The translations under genes and the position numbers were made by a program. 64,000 nt of DNA from Halopenitus malekzadehii (GTDB lineage: Archaea > Halobacteriota > Halobacteria > Halobacteriales > Haloferacaceae): assembly GCF_900108505.1 (NCBI RefSeq), contig NZ_FNWU01000001.1, positions 822,725 to 886,724 on the forward strand, written 5' to 3'. Below, one piece after another: positions 35,557-44,514 of the stretch. A model generated the notes under the pieces. It was not told where the DNA came from. It searched no databases and worked only from the letters and a program-made list of their open reading frames with translations. Each line of letters begins with the position of its first letter. The stretch's first letter is position 1.

Positions 35557-36633
35557 ATGACGGGAGCTTCATCCACACCGATAGTCGGCGTGACGGCCGG
35601 GAGCGCGTTCGATCTCGACATCGAGCGGGAGGTGTTCGACGATATGGACGTCCGGTTTCATCCGGTCGACGTCGAGACGACCGACGATCTGATCGCGGAG
35701 CTTGCGGACGCCGACGCCGTGATCGACCGGCTGCTGTCCGCCCCCTACACCGCGGCGGTGATCGATGCCCTGGAGAACTGCCGGATCATCGCCCGGTGTG
35801 GGATCGGCGTCGACGCCATCGATATCGACCGGGCCGCGGCGGCCGGAACCTACGTCGTCAACGTCCCCTCGTACTGTCAAGACGAGGTGTCCGAACACAC
35901 GATGCTGCTGTTGCTTGCGCTGGAACGAAACCTCACGGACTACGACGCCGCCCTGAAGGACGGTGTCTGGGCCAGAGACGTGACGGCCGCCGAAGTCCAT
36001 CGGTTGCGGGGGCGTACGCTCGGCCTCATCGGGTTCGGAACGATCGCGCGGCTCGTAGCCGAGAAAGCACGCGCGTTCGGACTGGACGTGATGGCCGCCG
36101 ATCCGTACGTTGATGCGGAGACGATGGCCGAGGCGGACGTGGAGAAGGTCCCCTTCGAGACGGTTCTGGAAACCGCCGACGCCGTCTCGCTGCACGCACC
36201 CCTCATCGAGGACACACGGGGGATGATGGACGCCGACGCGTTCGCCCGAATGAAGGAATCAGCGGTCCTGATCAACGTCGCCCGCGGAGGACTCGTCGTC
36301 ACCGAGGACCTCGTGGATGCGCTTCGAACCGGTCAGATAGCCGGCGCGGGCCTGGACGTGTTCGACGTCGAGCCGTCGGGACAGGGAGGGGCCGACCCGC
36401 CCTTCGAGAGCCCGCTCCGCGAGTTCGACACCGTCGTTCTCACGCCCCACGTCGCGTGGTTCTCACGGGAAGCGAACGACGAGCGACGACGAACCGCGGC
36501 ACGGGACGTTCGACGCGTCCTCGAGGGGAGACCGCCGACGAACGCCGTGAACGATCCCGAGGGAGCGAACGGAACCTCCGCTGTTGACGCCGCTGACGAC
36601 GCTGATACCGCTGACGACGCTGACGACGCTTGA
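35557..36633 (+). CDS. D-2-hydroxyacid dehydrogenase
   Basis: A 358-residue NAD-dependent hydroxyacid dehydrogenase of the phosphoglycerate/glyoxylate reductase type. It has the Rossmann motif GFGTIARLVAEKARAFG, substrate Arg in NVARGGLV, the Glu of LDVFDVEP and the catalytic His of LTPHVAWFS. In a sugar-acid island it could reduce glyoxylate, hydroxypyruvate or tartronate semialdehyde. The C-terminus carries an unusual repetitive acidic tail (DAADDADTADDADDA) encoded by short GCTGACGAC-type repeats. I start at ATG 35557 (MTGASSTPIVG). Confidence 0.87.
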   Translation: MTGASSTPIVGVTAGSAFDLDIEREVFDDMDVRFHPVDVETTDDLIAELADADAVIDRLLSAPYTAAVIDALENCRIIARCGIGVDAIDIDRAAAAGTYVVNVPSYCQDEVSEHTMLLLLALERNLTDYDAALKDGVWARDVTAAEVHRLRGRTLGLIGFGTIARLVAEKARAFGLDVMAADPYVDAETMAEADVEKVPFETVLETADAVSLHAPLIEDTRGMMDADAFARMKESAVLINVARGGLVVTEDLVDALRTGQIAGAGLDVFDVEPSGQGGADPPFESPLREFDTVVLTPHVAWFSREANDERRRTAARDVRRVLEGRPPTNAVNDPEGANGTSAVDAADDADTADDADDA

Positions 36634-36706
36634 CGCCGCTGCCGACGGGGCCGACGCGACTGAGAGCGGGTAAACCGCGTGGCGTCGCACCGTTACGACC
36701 CGACCA

Positions 36707-36715
36707 CCTTTATGC
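36707..36715 (+). promoter_or_regulatory. TATA box of the second aldo/keto reductase gene
   Basis: CCTTTATGC about 25 nt before ATG 36736; it supports that start over upstream in-frame ones. Confidence 0.5.
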
Positions 36716-36735
36716 CCGGTCCACGATGGATCGCT

Positions 36736-37725
36736 ATGGAGCGACACCGACTCGGAACGACCGATCATCGGGTGACCGAGATCGGGCTCGGTACGTGGGA
36801 GATCGGCGGCGACTGGGGCGACGTGAGTGAGGAGACGGGACGGACCGCCATCCGAACCGCGCTCAAGGGGGGCGTCGACTTCCTGGATACGGCGGACGTC
36901 TACGGGGACGGCCGGTCCGAACGGATCATCGGCGAGACCCTTTCGGATCACCCCGCCGGCGAGGAGGTGACCGTGGCCACAAAGGTCGGTCGCCGTCTCG
37001 ATCCGCACACCGCGGACGGGTACACGCACGAGAATCTCGAACGGTTCGTCGAGCGATCGCGAACGAACCTGGGCGTCGAGTCACTCGATCTGGTCCAGCT
37101 CCACTGTCCGCCCACGTCGGTGTACTACCGGCCCGAGACGTTCGCGGTCCTGGAGTCGCTGCGGGAGGACGGGCTGATCGATGCCTACGGCGTCAGCGTC
37201 GAGCGCGTCGAGGAGGGGCTCAAGGCGATCGAATACGGCGGCGTGGAGACCGTCCAGGTCGTCTTCAACCCGTTCCGCCAGCGTCCCGCGGAGCTGTTCT
37301 TTCGCGAGGCGGCCCGTCGAAACGTCGGCGTCATCGTCCGCGTCCCACTGGCGTCGGGACTACTGACTGGGACGATGTCCGCCGACGCGTCCTTCCCGGA
37401 AAACGACCACCGCAACTTCAACCGCGAGGGTGACGCCTTCGACGTCGGCGAGACGTTCGCGGGCGTTCCCCTCTCGGTCGGCGTGGAGGCGGCCGAACGA
37501 CTTCGGCCGGCGGTGCCGGAGGACGCCACGCTCGCACAGTTCGCGTTACGATGGATCCTGTCGTTTGATGCCGTCACGACGGTCATACCTGGATCGACAT
37601 CCCCCGAGCACATCCGTGACAACGTTGCTGCCGCCGATCTGCCGGCACCATCCGGTGAGGACCACGCGCTCGTCGATGCCGTCTACGAATCAGTCATTCG
37701 TGACCACGTTCACCATCGGTGGTAA
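36736..37725 (+). CDS. Aldo/keto reductase (second copy, different subfamily)
   Basis: A 329-residue aldo/keto reductase with VDFLDTADVYGDGRSERIIG, TVATKVGRR, LVQLHCPP (the His of the tetrad) and VIPGSTSPEHIRDNVAA for cofactor binding. It belongs to the longer, L-glyceraldehyde-3-phosphate reductase/voltage-channel-beta-like branch, distinct from the 268-residue protein at 23.4 kb. It may reduce a sugar-derived aldehyde released by aldol cleavage. Confidence 0.87.
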   Translation: MERHRLGTTDHRVTEIGLGTWEIGGDWGDVSEETGRTAIRTALKGGVDFLDTADVYGDGRSERIIGETLSDHPAGEEVTVATKVGRRLDPHTADGYTHENLERFVERSRTNLGVESLDLVQLHCPPTSVYYRPETFAVLESLREDGLIDAYGVSVERVEEGLKAIEYGGVETVQVVFNPFRQRPAELFFREAARRNVGVIVRVPLASGLLTGTMSADASFPENDHRNFNREGDAFDVGETFAGVPLSVGVEAAERLRPAVPEDATLAQFALRWILSFDAVTTVIPGSTSPEHIRDNVAAADLPAPSGEDHALVDAVYESVIRDHVHHRW

Positions 37726-37781
37726 CGCCAACGGGCTCGGAACTGCGCGGCCGCCGATCGGAGGCACCGACGACCAAAACG

Positions 37782-37788
37782 ATATATA
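37782..37788 (+). promoter_or_regulatory. TATA box of the universal stress protein gene
   Basis: ATATATA about 26 nt before ATG 37811. Confidence 0.6.
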
Positions 37789-37810
37789 GGTGCGAACAGA
37801 TGGATCCGGT

Positions 37811-38263
37811 ATGACGAACGAGATCGACGATGTGCTACTCGCCGTAGGGCCGAACGACCGTGACCACGTCACGACGATCCTCGATGCGGCGCTCGGCGTC
37901 GTGGTTCCGACGGGGGCATCGGTTACCCTGCTCCACGTGTTCCCCCGCAGCGAGTACGAATCCCTGCTCGAGAAGATCGAGTCCGGAACCGGGACCCTCG
38001 ATCCCGACGAACTCGCGGCACGACACGAGGGCATCAACACGCCGGTCGCACGCCTTGAGGATGCGGGAATCGACTACGATATCCGGGGCGTGATCGGCGA
38101 TCCGGACGTCGAAATCGTCCGAATGGCGGATGACCTCGACGTTGACCGGATCTTCATCGGCGGATCAAGCCGGTCGCCGACGGGGAAGGCGGTCTTCGGC
38201 GATCACGCACAACAGGTCCTGCTTAACGCGTCCTGTCCGGTAACGTACGTTCAGCGGGAGTGA
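37811..38263 (+). CDS. UspA-family universal stress protein
   Basis: A 150-residue UspA-fold protein. The start DDVLLAVGPNDRDHV, the segment VTLLHVFPRSEYE, and the C-terminal ATP-binding motif IFIGGSSRSPTGKAVFGDHA then VLLNASCPVTYVQ are standard. These proteins bind nucleotides and respond to stress. It is monocistronic with its own strong TATA box. Confidence 0.88.
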   Translation: MTNEIDDVLLAVGPNDRDHVTTILDAALGVVVPTGASVTLLHVFPRSEYESLLEKIESGTGTLDPDELAARHEGINTPVARLEDAGIDYDIRGVIGDPDVEIVRMADDLDVDRIFIGGSSRSPTGKAVFGDHAQQVLLNASCPVTYVQRE

Positions 38264-38384
38264 GGCACGAGAGCCGAAGATAGATTTCGAGGCTCAACGA
38301 TGAGCGTCGACCGAACCCTGATAACTGCAATGGCGATGTTCTCCGCACGTATCCGAGCGAAAATGAGCGACGACGTCGTCGATA

Positions 38385-39512
38385 TCAGGCGACGCCGAAC
38401 GTTTCGATCTGCTTTTCGACCGCGCCGACGTTGCTTGCATCGACGAACGTTGGGCCAGTCGGTGTATGCGTCGGCGTGAGGATTCCGGATCCAACCTGCG
38501 TAGTGAGGTAGTGAGCTGCTAGGTACGCCTGCAGCGCCGGCTGCTGGATAACTGCTGCCAGGTTGTACCCCTCGTTGATGGCCTCAGCCTGGCTCTGGGA
38601 GATGTCACAGCCCGCGTGGAACACCTCGCCCTCAAGCCCCTCGTTGGTGATGTAGTCGATCGCCGGGTTGCCGGCGGTCGGGCCGAGGGTGAAGACCAGA
38701 CTCGTGTCGGGGTTGCTGGACCGGAAGCTGGCAAGCCTGCTGATCACGCCGGACGGATCGCCACCAGGGACCTCGATCCAGTCGTGGGGGACGCCTTGGT
38801 CGTTCAGCACTTGCTCGATACCGTCCTGTCGCATAGACAGCGCCGAGTGACCGGGATCGTGGTTGAGGATGACGGCACGGCTCGGCTGGGAGCCGAGCTC
38901 CTCCTCGATCAGCGGCAGCGTGTTGCTGGCCAGCGTCGATCCCACTGCCGCCTCGTTCTGGCCCACGTAGCCGTGGTAGGGCATGCTCTGCTCCCCGCTT
39001 TCGAGGAAGCTCTGCTCGGTGACGTTCGTGACGATGACGTACACGCCCTCCTCGGCGGCGCGCTGGAGTGCCTCCTGGAACAGATCCGGATCGGGGAGGG
39101 TCACTGCGATCGCGTCGGCACCGGAGTCGATCGCCGTCTCGACGTTACTGACCTGCTGGGTGAAGTTCGACGATGAGTCGGGACCCTGGTAGGCCGCGTC
39201 GACGCCGAGTTGATCGACGGCCATCTCCCAGCCCTCACTCTGTGCCGACCAGAACGGGTCCTGACCCGGCGCCCCGTGTGGGATATACCGGATCGAGATG
39301 TCCTGATTTTCCACTTGGTTGGTCGTGCCTGTACCGCCGCCGTTACCGTTGCCACCGCCGTTACCGTTGCCACCGCCGTTACCGTTACCGCTACAGCCGG
39401 CGATACCGGCCGCGCCGATCGTTCCGGTCGCTGCCAGCATATGGCGTCGGCTCACCGTTTCGAACTCGACAGTGTTGTCGGTTGACTTTCGGGTCATTCG
39501 CGTATGTGCCAT
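38385..39512 (-). CDS. Sugar ABC transporter substrate-binding lipoprotein (RbsB-like)
   Basis: A 375-residue type-1 periplasmic-binding protein. A twin-arginine signal (SRRHMLAATGTIGAAG) ends in lipobox IAGC, then a flexible Gly/Asn linker encoded by 18-bp tandem repeats. The body has RbsB landmarks such as GADAIAVTLPDPDLFQ, VYVIVTNVTEQSF, VGQNEAAVGSTLASN and HAGCDISQSQAEAINEG. It captures a sugar outside the cell for the permease and ATPase encoded at 40.4-42.1 kb on the same strand, although a VOC gene lies between. Its own TATA element is at 39527-39535. Confidence 0.88.
   Translation of the reverse strand: MAHTRMTRKSTDNTVEFETVSRRHMLAATGTIGAAGIAGCSGNGNGGGNGNGGGNGNGGGTGTTNQVENQDISIRYIPHGAPGQDPFWSAQSEGWEMAVDQLGVDAAYQGPDSSSNFTQQVSNVETAIDSGADAIAVTLPDPDLFQEALQRAAEEGVYVIVTNVTEQSFLESGEQSMPYHGYVGQNEAAVGSTLASNTLPLIEEELGSQPSRAVILNHDPGHSALSMRQDGIEQVLNDQGVPHDWIEVPGGDPSGVISRLASFRSSNPDTSLVFTLGPTAGNPAIDYITNEGLEGEVFHAGCDISQSQAEAINEGYNLAAVIQQPALQAYLAAHYLTTQVGSGILTPTHTPTGPTFVDASNVGAVEKQIETFGVA
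39323..39380. repeat. 18-bp tandem repeats coding a Gly/Asn linker
   Basis: About three units of an 18-bp sequence of the form GCCGTTACCGTTGCCACC, inside the substrate-binding protein gene. They encode the GNGNGG linker after the lipobox, so their number may vary between strains without loss of function. Confidence 0.6.
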
Positions 39513-39651
39513 ATTGATACTATTACATAAATATAACGGTTATTGGTACCAGATGTCACGTTAGCGGCGTCGCTCGAAACGAACGCTCCGTGTGTCGGTC
39601 CCATCTTGCCGAGCGTGGCGAGTGGATACGGCCGCATCGAAACGGTTGATT

Positions 39652-40182
39652 CTACTCCGAATCCGTCGGGCCCGCCGCGGTCTCGGATGGATACACGTAG
39701 TCCGGACCCGGATCGTATTCCCCGCCGGCCAGCGTCTCGAAGTAGACGCCGTTCATCCGGTCCCTCGTATCGAAGTAGAGGTAGTGTGTGTCGTGCCACG
39801 TGCCGCTCTGAACGACGGGGATCCCGGCGTTCTCGAACGACTCGACGACGTCATAAACGTCATCGAAGGCGAAACACGCGAGATGATGAATCCCTTCGCC
39901 CCGTTCGTCGAGGAAATCTCGGTGCACGCTGTTCCCCTCGATCGGTTCGATGATCTCGATCTCGAGATCGCCGAGGTATGCGTACCCGATCTCGAAGGCC
40001 GCCTCCGTCGGCTCGCCGTAGTAGGTGGCCTCCTCCTGTTCGGGCGGGCCGACGTAGTAGACGTCCCACGGTTCGATGCCGAGGATCCGGCGATACCGTT
40101 CCATCGCGTCCTCGAGGTCCTCGACGACGAGCGCGACCTGGCTGATCTCGGGAACGTCGATCCCGACGTCCGGAACGTCCAT
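39652..40182 (-). CDS. VOC-family (glyoxalase/dioxygenase-like) protein
   Basis: A 176-residue vicinal-oxygen-chelate protein: EISQVALVVEDLEDAMERY opens the first module, HHLACFAFDDVYDVVESFEN the second, with putative metal ligands His and Glu in GIHHLACFAF and VYFETLAGG. It resembles methylmalonyl-CoA epimerase-like and lactoylglutathione lyase-like proteins. It sits between the transporter genes with its own TATA box (40203-40213, 26 nt before ATG 40182). It may epimerise or isomerise an imported sugar product. Confidence 0.8.
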   Translation of the reverse strand: MDVPDVGIDVPEISQVALVVEDLEDAMERYRRILGIEPWDVYYVGPPEQEEATYYGEPTEAAFEIGYAYLGDLEIEIIEPIEGNSVHRDFLDERGEGIHHLACFAFDDVYDVVESFENAGIPVVQSGTWHDTHYLYFDTRDRMNGVYFETLAGGEYDPGPDYVYPSETAAGPTDSE

Positions 40183-40202
40183 ACGCACCGACGGTCGTAG
40201 TC

Positions 40203-40213
40203 GTATATAAATT
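40203..40213 (-). promoter_or_regulatory. TATA box of the VOC gene
   Basis: GAATTTATATAC on the minus strand, centred 26 nt before ATG 40182, which selects that ATG over the upstream in-frame GTG at 40188. Confidence 0.6.
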
Positions 40214-40353
40214 CACACGGTATGAAAACGGATACCTCGTGAACTGTAGCCTCACTGGATGGATAGCGATGTGTTATTGATCGTCGCAAGCCGAGATCAA
40301 ACACGAAACACGAGGATTCGAAGGGCGTCAGAATTACGACGACGCCGACGCGA

Positions 40354-41112
40354 CTACTCGGCCTCTTGCCCGGCGACCAGCTTCATTCGGTCGATCAGCT
40401 CCTTGGGTCCCTCGATGTCATCCTTGGTGAATTCGTCGATCGTCGCACCGGAATCCAGGAGATGGAACCGATCAGCGACCTCGTAGGCGTTGAAGATGTT
40501 GTGGGAGATGTATATCGTCCCGATTCCCTGCTCTTTCGTCCGCTCGACCGTCTCGAGCACCTTTTCGGACTCCTTTACCGAGAGGTTTCGAAGCGGTTCA
40601 TCGAGGATCAACAGATCCGCATCGAAGTGGAGTGCCCGGCCGATCTTGATACTCTGTGACTCACCGCCGGAAAGGTTCTCCGCCGGAAGGTTCGGATCGT
40701 TCAGCGATCCCAATCCGATGTCGTCAAGCACCTCCTTGGTTTCCTCGTACATCAGATCGGAATCGAGGTTCCCGAACCGATCGGTCGGCTCCTTGCCGAG
40801 GAACAGGTTCCGCGCGACCGTCAGGGACGGGATCAACTCCATATCCTGATAGACCACGCTGATCCCCTGTTCGAGGGCCTCGTCCGGATTCTTAAACGTG
40901 ACCTGTTCGCCCTTCCAGTGAATCTCGCCCGCATCTGGTTGGTGGTAGCCGACGATGTTCTTGATCAGGGTACTCTTGCCGGCGCCGTTGTCGCCGACGA
41001 GCGCGAGTACCTCACCCTCGTTCACGTCCAGGGAGACGCCCTTGAGCGCCTGGATCGACCCGAAGCTCTTTTCGATTCCTTTCAGTCGCAATAGGTTGTT
41101 GGTATCACTCAT
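40354..41112 (-). CDS. Sugar ABC transporter ATP-binding protein (single-domain)
   Basis: A 252-residue ABC ATPase: Walker A GDNGAGKST, Q-loop VVYQDMELIP, signature LSGGESQSI, Walker B LLILDEPL and H-loop IYISHN. RbsA-type ATPases usually have two fused domains (about 500 residues); this one has a single domain, like FrcA-type proteins, so it probably works as a homodimer. The D-loop region reads DEPLRNLSVKES instead of the common DEPTAALGVKES, an uncommon change of the residue after Pro. It starts 6 nt after the permease stop, so the two are one operon. Confidence 0.88.
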   Translation of the reverse strand: MSDTNNLLRLKGIEKSFGSIQALKGVSLDVNEGEVLALVGDNGAGKSTLIKNIVGYHQPDAGEIHWKGEQVTFKNPDEALEQGISVVYQDMELIPSLTVARNLFLGKEPTDRFGNLDSDLMYEETKEVLDDIGLGSLNDPNLPAENLSGGESQSIKIGRALHFDADLLILDEPLRNLSVKESEKVLETVERTKEQGIGTIYISHNIFNAYEVADRFHLLDSGATIDEFTKDDIEGPKELIDRMKLVAGQEAE

Positions 41113-41118
41113 AGTGAA

Positions 41119-42120
41119 TCACCGCTTCTCCTGTCGAAGCGTGTTGATGTGGCGGTTGAAGACCACTGCAGCCACGAGGACGACGCCGACGAAGAACTGG
41201 TACCACGCCGAGTTCGCGCCGGCCGCGATCAGGCCCGCACCGAACGTTCCGAAGGTCAACGCGCCGAAGAACCCGGCGTTCGGGCTTCCTCGGCCGCCGA
41301 ACAGCGCACAGCCGCCGAGGACGGCGGCGGCGATCGCCATCAAGGGCAGTTCCGTCTGGAGGATCGGTCGTGCGGTGCCGAACCGGGCGACGTGCATCAG
41401 GGAGGCGAAGGCGGCCGACATCCCGGTCAGCGTGAACGCGACGAGTCGCGTCCTGGTGACCCGAATACCGCGGGCCCGTGCTGCGTCCCGATCGCTACCG
41501 ACTGCGTACAGATGGTTTCCGTAGGCCGTCCGATGCACCAGGTACAACGCGCCAAAGAGGATGAGGAACATCCAGAGCACCAACGCCTCGAAGTTGGCGC
41601 CGAACTCGTAGCTGAAGATCTGCAACAACGAGACGTCAGTGTTCAAACTCGCACTCCCGCTGAATATCAACAACAGGGCACCCCGGATGGAGAACCAGCC
41701 GCCGAGCGTGATGATGAACGAGTGAATGCCGGTAAAGGTCACGAGTGCGCCGTTCATCAATCCGACTGCGCCGCCCAACGCGAGGGTTGCAAGGATGGCG
41801 ACGATCGGCGGGATCCCCTGGTTGACGATGGTGATGAAGAACATCGCCGACATCGCGTAGTTGGCACCGACGGTCATATCGAAGTCGCCGCCGATCATCA
41901 ACACTGCAACCATGATGGCTACCGGGCCCATAAGCGCCGTTTCCCGGAAGATGTTCCCCCAAATGTTCGGTCGAGACATCACACCAGGGTTCAACACGAA
42001 GAACAGTGCGGTGACGCCGAGCCACGTCAGAACTGCTACCAGAACCGGATGTTTGATGATGGCGTTAAGTATCGGACCGGTTACTCTATCGAGTCCTGTG
42101 GACCTCGTTTCCACACTCAT
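41119..42120 (-). CDS. Sugar ABC transporter permease (RbsC-like)
   Basis: A 333-residue permease of the BPD_transp_2 family with about ten membrane helices, and the family segments GGDFDMTVGANYAMSAM, TLGGWFSIRGALLLIFSGS and GNHLYAVGSDRDAARARGIR. The TATA element at 42143-42155 lies about 28 nt before the ATG at 42120 but only 13 nt from the ATG at 42135, so I choose 42120 (MSVETRSTG). It forms an operon with the ATPase and should work with the RbsB-like lipoprotein to import a monosaccharide. Confidence 0.87.
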   Translation of the reverse strand: MSVETRSTGLDRVTGPILNAIIKHPVLVAVLTWLGVTALFFVLNPGVMSRPNIWGNIFRETALMGPVAIMVAVLMIGGDFDMTVGANYAMSAMFFITIVNQGIPPIVAILATLALGGAVGLMNGALVTFTGIHSFIITLGGWFSIRGALLLIFSGSASLNTDVSLLQIFSYEFGANFEALVLWMFLILFGALYLVHRTAYGNHLYAVGSDRDAARARGIRVTRTRLVAFTLTGMSAAFASLMHVARFGTARPILQTELPLMAIAAAVLGGCALFGGRGSPNAGFFGALTFGTFGAGLIAAGANSAWYQFFVGVVLVAAVVFNRHINTLRQEKR

Positions 42121-42142
42121 AATTGTGACACTCATTCCTACA

Positions 42143-42155
42143 ATATATAAATTTT
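42143..42155 (-). promoter_or_regulatory. TATA box of the ABC permease-ATPase operon
   Basis: AAATTTATATATT on the minus strand. The spacing decides the permease start at 42120. Confidence 0.6.
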
Positions 42156-42234
42156 TCCATTACCAAGAGGTTTGTTGACGAGCGACGCACCCTATCGTGT
42201 GGCTGATCGTCCCGTTCGGTGACCGATCGCGTCG

Positions 42235-43023
42235 TTACGCAGTGACGAGGTCTTGGATCGTCTCCAGAGCCACATCGTCATCGTCGGCAGCGATGTACTC
42301 GAATCCGACGTACTCCTCATACCCCGACTCATCGATCGCCGTCAGAATGTTTGGATAGTGAAGCTCTCCAGTTCCAGGTTCGTGACGTCCCGGTACATCC
42401 GCAATATGGATGTGACCGATCGCATCAACGTTGTTCGTGATCGTGTCGATGATATTTCCTTCGGAGATCTGCTGATGGTAGATATCGAAGTTGATTCGTA
42501 CGGCAGGGCTGTCGACCTCGGCGACGATGTCGAAGGCGGGTGCTGATCGTTCAAGGTAGTACCCACTGTGATCGACAGCACGATTCAGTGGCTCGACGAT
42601 CAGCGTCACCCCTGCTTCGGCTGCCACCGGTGCGACTTCACGCAAGCACGCGATCACGCTTTCACGCGCCTCCGCACGCGTGTACTCGTTCGGTTTGGGA
42701 CCGACGAGGACGATGAGGTTTGGACAGTCGAATCGGTCTGCGACGGCGATCGACTCAGTGATATCGTCGACAACGTCCCGACGCTTCGCTGGATCGGTCA
42801 GGGGGCGTTCGAGCGCTTCGGGGCGTCGGGGCTCAGTGTTTGCGGCCATCCCTGCGACGGAGAGGTCGTGTGTCTCCAAGCGATCGGCGATCGCGTCGAG
42901 ATCTTTGTCCGGCCACGTCCAGAACTCGATCGTTTCGAACCCGTGTGCAGCCACACGGTCGAGACGATCGACGAACGGCCGATCGTCGTAGATCATCTCG
43001 ACGCAGATGGACGGCCGAACCAT
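42235..43023 (-). CDS. Hydroxypyruvate isomerase-family TIM barrel
   Basis: A 262-residue protein matching the Hyi/OtnI layout: FETIEFWTWPDKDLDAI, LIVLVGPKPNEYTRAEA, VTLIVEPLNRAVDHSGYYL, INFDIYHQQISEGNIIDTI, IGHIHIADVPGRHEPGTGEL and YVGFEYIAADDD. The two Glu (VEP, FEY), Asp (FDIYH) and His residues form the metal site. Relatives interconvert hydroxypyruvate and tartronate semialdehyde or 2-oxo-tetronates. It precedes the transporter genes on the same strand and is divergent from nothing obvious. Confidence 0.85.
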   Translation of the reverse strand: MVRPSICVEMIYDDRPFVDRLDRVAAHGFETIEFWTWPDKDLDAIADRLETHDLSVAGMAANTEPRRPEALERPLTDPAKRRDVVDDITESIAVADRFDCPNLIVLVGPKPNEYTRAEARESVIACLREVAPVAAEAGVTLIVEPLNRAVDHSGYYLERSAPAFDIVAEVDSPAVRINFDIYHQQISEGNIIDTITNNVDAIGHIHIADVPGRHEPGTGELHYPNILTAIDESGYEEYVGFEYIAADDDDVALETIQDLVTA

Positions 43024-43150
43024 CAGTAGCTCACCTGCACTTCGGATTTGATGATCGATCGGGATGTTCGCTGTATGGGTTGGAGAGGTGTACCCTGCAT
43101 ATCGGGAATGGGTTGGGAATTCAGTATCATCTGCGGTGCTCTCGGGAGTA

Positions 43151-44221
43151 TTATGGTTTCACGAGGATTTTCACGTGGGACGTTTCGGGATCGAGTAGCG
43201 CCTCAAATCCGTCCTCGACGATATCGTCGAGTTCGATCTGACCAGTAACGAATGGGTCGGTGTCGATATCACCAGCTGCCAACGATTGAATGATCGCATC
43301 AAATTCAGTGCGGAATGACTGTGGCGGGAACCCATAGCAGTTCGTCCCGATGACGGTCCGCTCGGTTGTAACGACGTCGTTGAGATCGGTGGTGATCGGA
43401 TCATCACTGACACTGCCGACGGTGATCGTTCCACCGCGTTTGGTGCTTTGAACGGCCGTGTTGAATGCGGGACCGATCCCGGCAAACTCGAAGGCAACAT
43501 CCACGCCACCTGACGTCGCCGATGTGATTACGTCGACAGCATCCTCATCGATCGGATCGATCGCGACATCGGCACCGAGCTCGCGTGCAACCGCTCGTCG
43601 AGCGTCGTTTGGTTCCGACACGAAGATGCGCTTGGCGCCAGCGTCGACCGCGGCCCGAACGACGGTGAGTCCGATCGGTCCGCAGCCGACGACGCAGGCG
43701 GTGTCGCCGACCTGCAACCCCGACTGTCGGACCGCATGTAGACCGACGGCAAGTGGTTCGACGAGTGAGCCGTCTTCGAGCGAGACCGAATCCGGAAGTG
43801 TATGAACGTGGTCTACGGGAGCCACAACGTTCTCCGCGAACCCACCGGATCCGGTGTGGAAACCGATCGCGACGGAGTCGGGACACAGGTTGTAGTCACC
43901 ATCCTCACAGTACCGACACTCACCGCAGGGGATGTTCGGCTCGACCGTGACGCGGTCACCAACAGCGACCCCTGACACCGCCGATCCCACCTCGCTGACG
44001 ACGCCACTCAACTCGTGGCCCATCGTCATTGGAAGCTGTGCGCCCGTTCGGGGATGCGGTTCCTCTGGAGTGAAGTGCGGCCCTGCTCGATACTCGTGAA
44101 GGTCTGATCCACAGATGCCACAAACCTCGATATCGATGCGGACATCCGAGTCACCCAGTGGGCTTTGGTCAACGTCCTCAACGTGAACCTCTTCGGTACC
44201 GTGGAAACGTGCTGCTTTCAT
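43151..44221 (-). CDS. Zinc-dependent dehydrogenase (butanediol/sorbitol dehydrogenase-like)
   Basis: A 356-residue medium-chain dehydrogenase: catalytic zinc CGICGSDLHEYRAG and MTMGHELSGVVSEVG, structural zinc NIPCGECRYCEDGDYNLC, cofactor site VVGCGPIGLTVVRAA. It resembles (R,R)-butanediol and L-threonine/sorbitol dehydrogenases, and is only distantly similar to the enzyme at 25.6 kb. I choose ATG 44221 (MKAARFHGTEE). It is separated by 127 bp from the hydroxypyruvate isomerase-like gene on the same strand and may be cotranscribed with it. Confidence 0.87.
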   Translation of the reverse strand: MKAARFHGTEEVHVEDVDQSPLGDSDVRIDIEVCGICGSDLHEYRAGPHFTPEEPHPRTGAQLPMTMGHELSGVVSEVGSAVSGVAVGDRVTVEPNIPCGECRYCEDGDYNLCPDSVAIGFHTGSGGFAENVVAPVDHVHTLPDSVSLEDGSLVEPLAVGLHAVRQSGLQVGDTACVVGCGPIGLTVVRAAVDAGAKRIFVSEPNDARRAVARELGADVAIDPIDEDAVDVITSATSGGVDVAFEFAGIGPAFNTAVQSTKRGGTITVGSVSDDPITTDLNDVVTTERTVIGTNCYGFPPQSFRTEFDAIIQSLAAGDIDTDPFVTGQIELDDIVEDGFEALLDPETSHVKILVKP

Positions 44222-44402
44222 GAGTCGTGTAGTCTCCGGATTCGCCGACCGCGAATCATTTGAGTCAATACACCGGGACATTAAATCAGTTTCTCCCAGG
44301 TTGGGACACCACATACTGGGAACGTTCGGATCGCGACAGGGACATCACGTTTCGAGCGATACCCACCAATATGGCTTCGATAGTGCCCCGAATTAGGGAC
44401 AA

Positions 44403-44413
44403 GTATTTATATC
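44403..44413 (+). promoter_or_regulatory. TATA box upstream of the aldolase gene
   Basis: GTATTTATATC about 105 nt before ATG 44515, implying a 5' leader of about 80-85 nt, unusual here where most genes look leaderless. The leader could carry post-transcriptional control. Confidence 0.45.
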
Positions 44414-44514
44414 TATTCTCCCAATCGGACTCACACGAGACGATTACGCACCCCGGACTGCATTGACGGCGATCGACTCGATCGACTGCGTCAGGGGATG
44501 ATGCCCTACCAACA

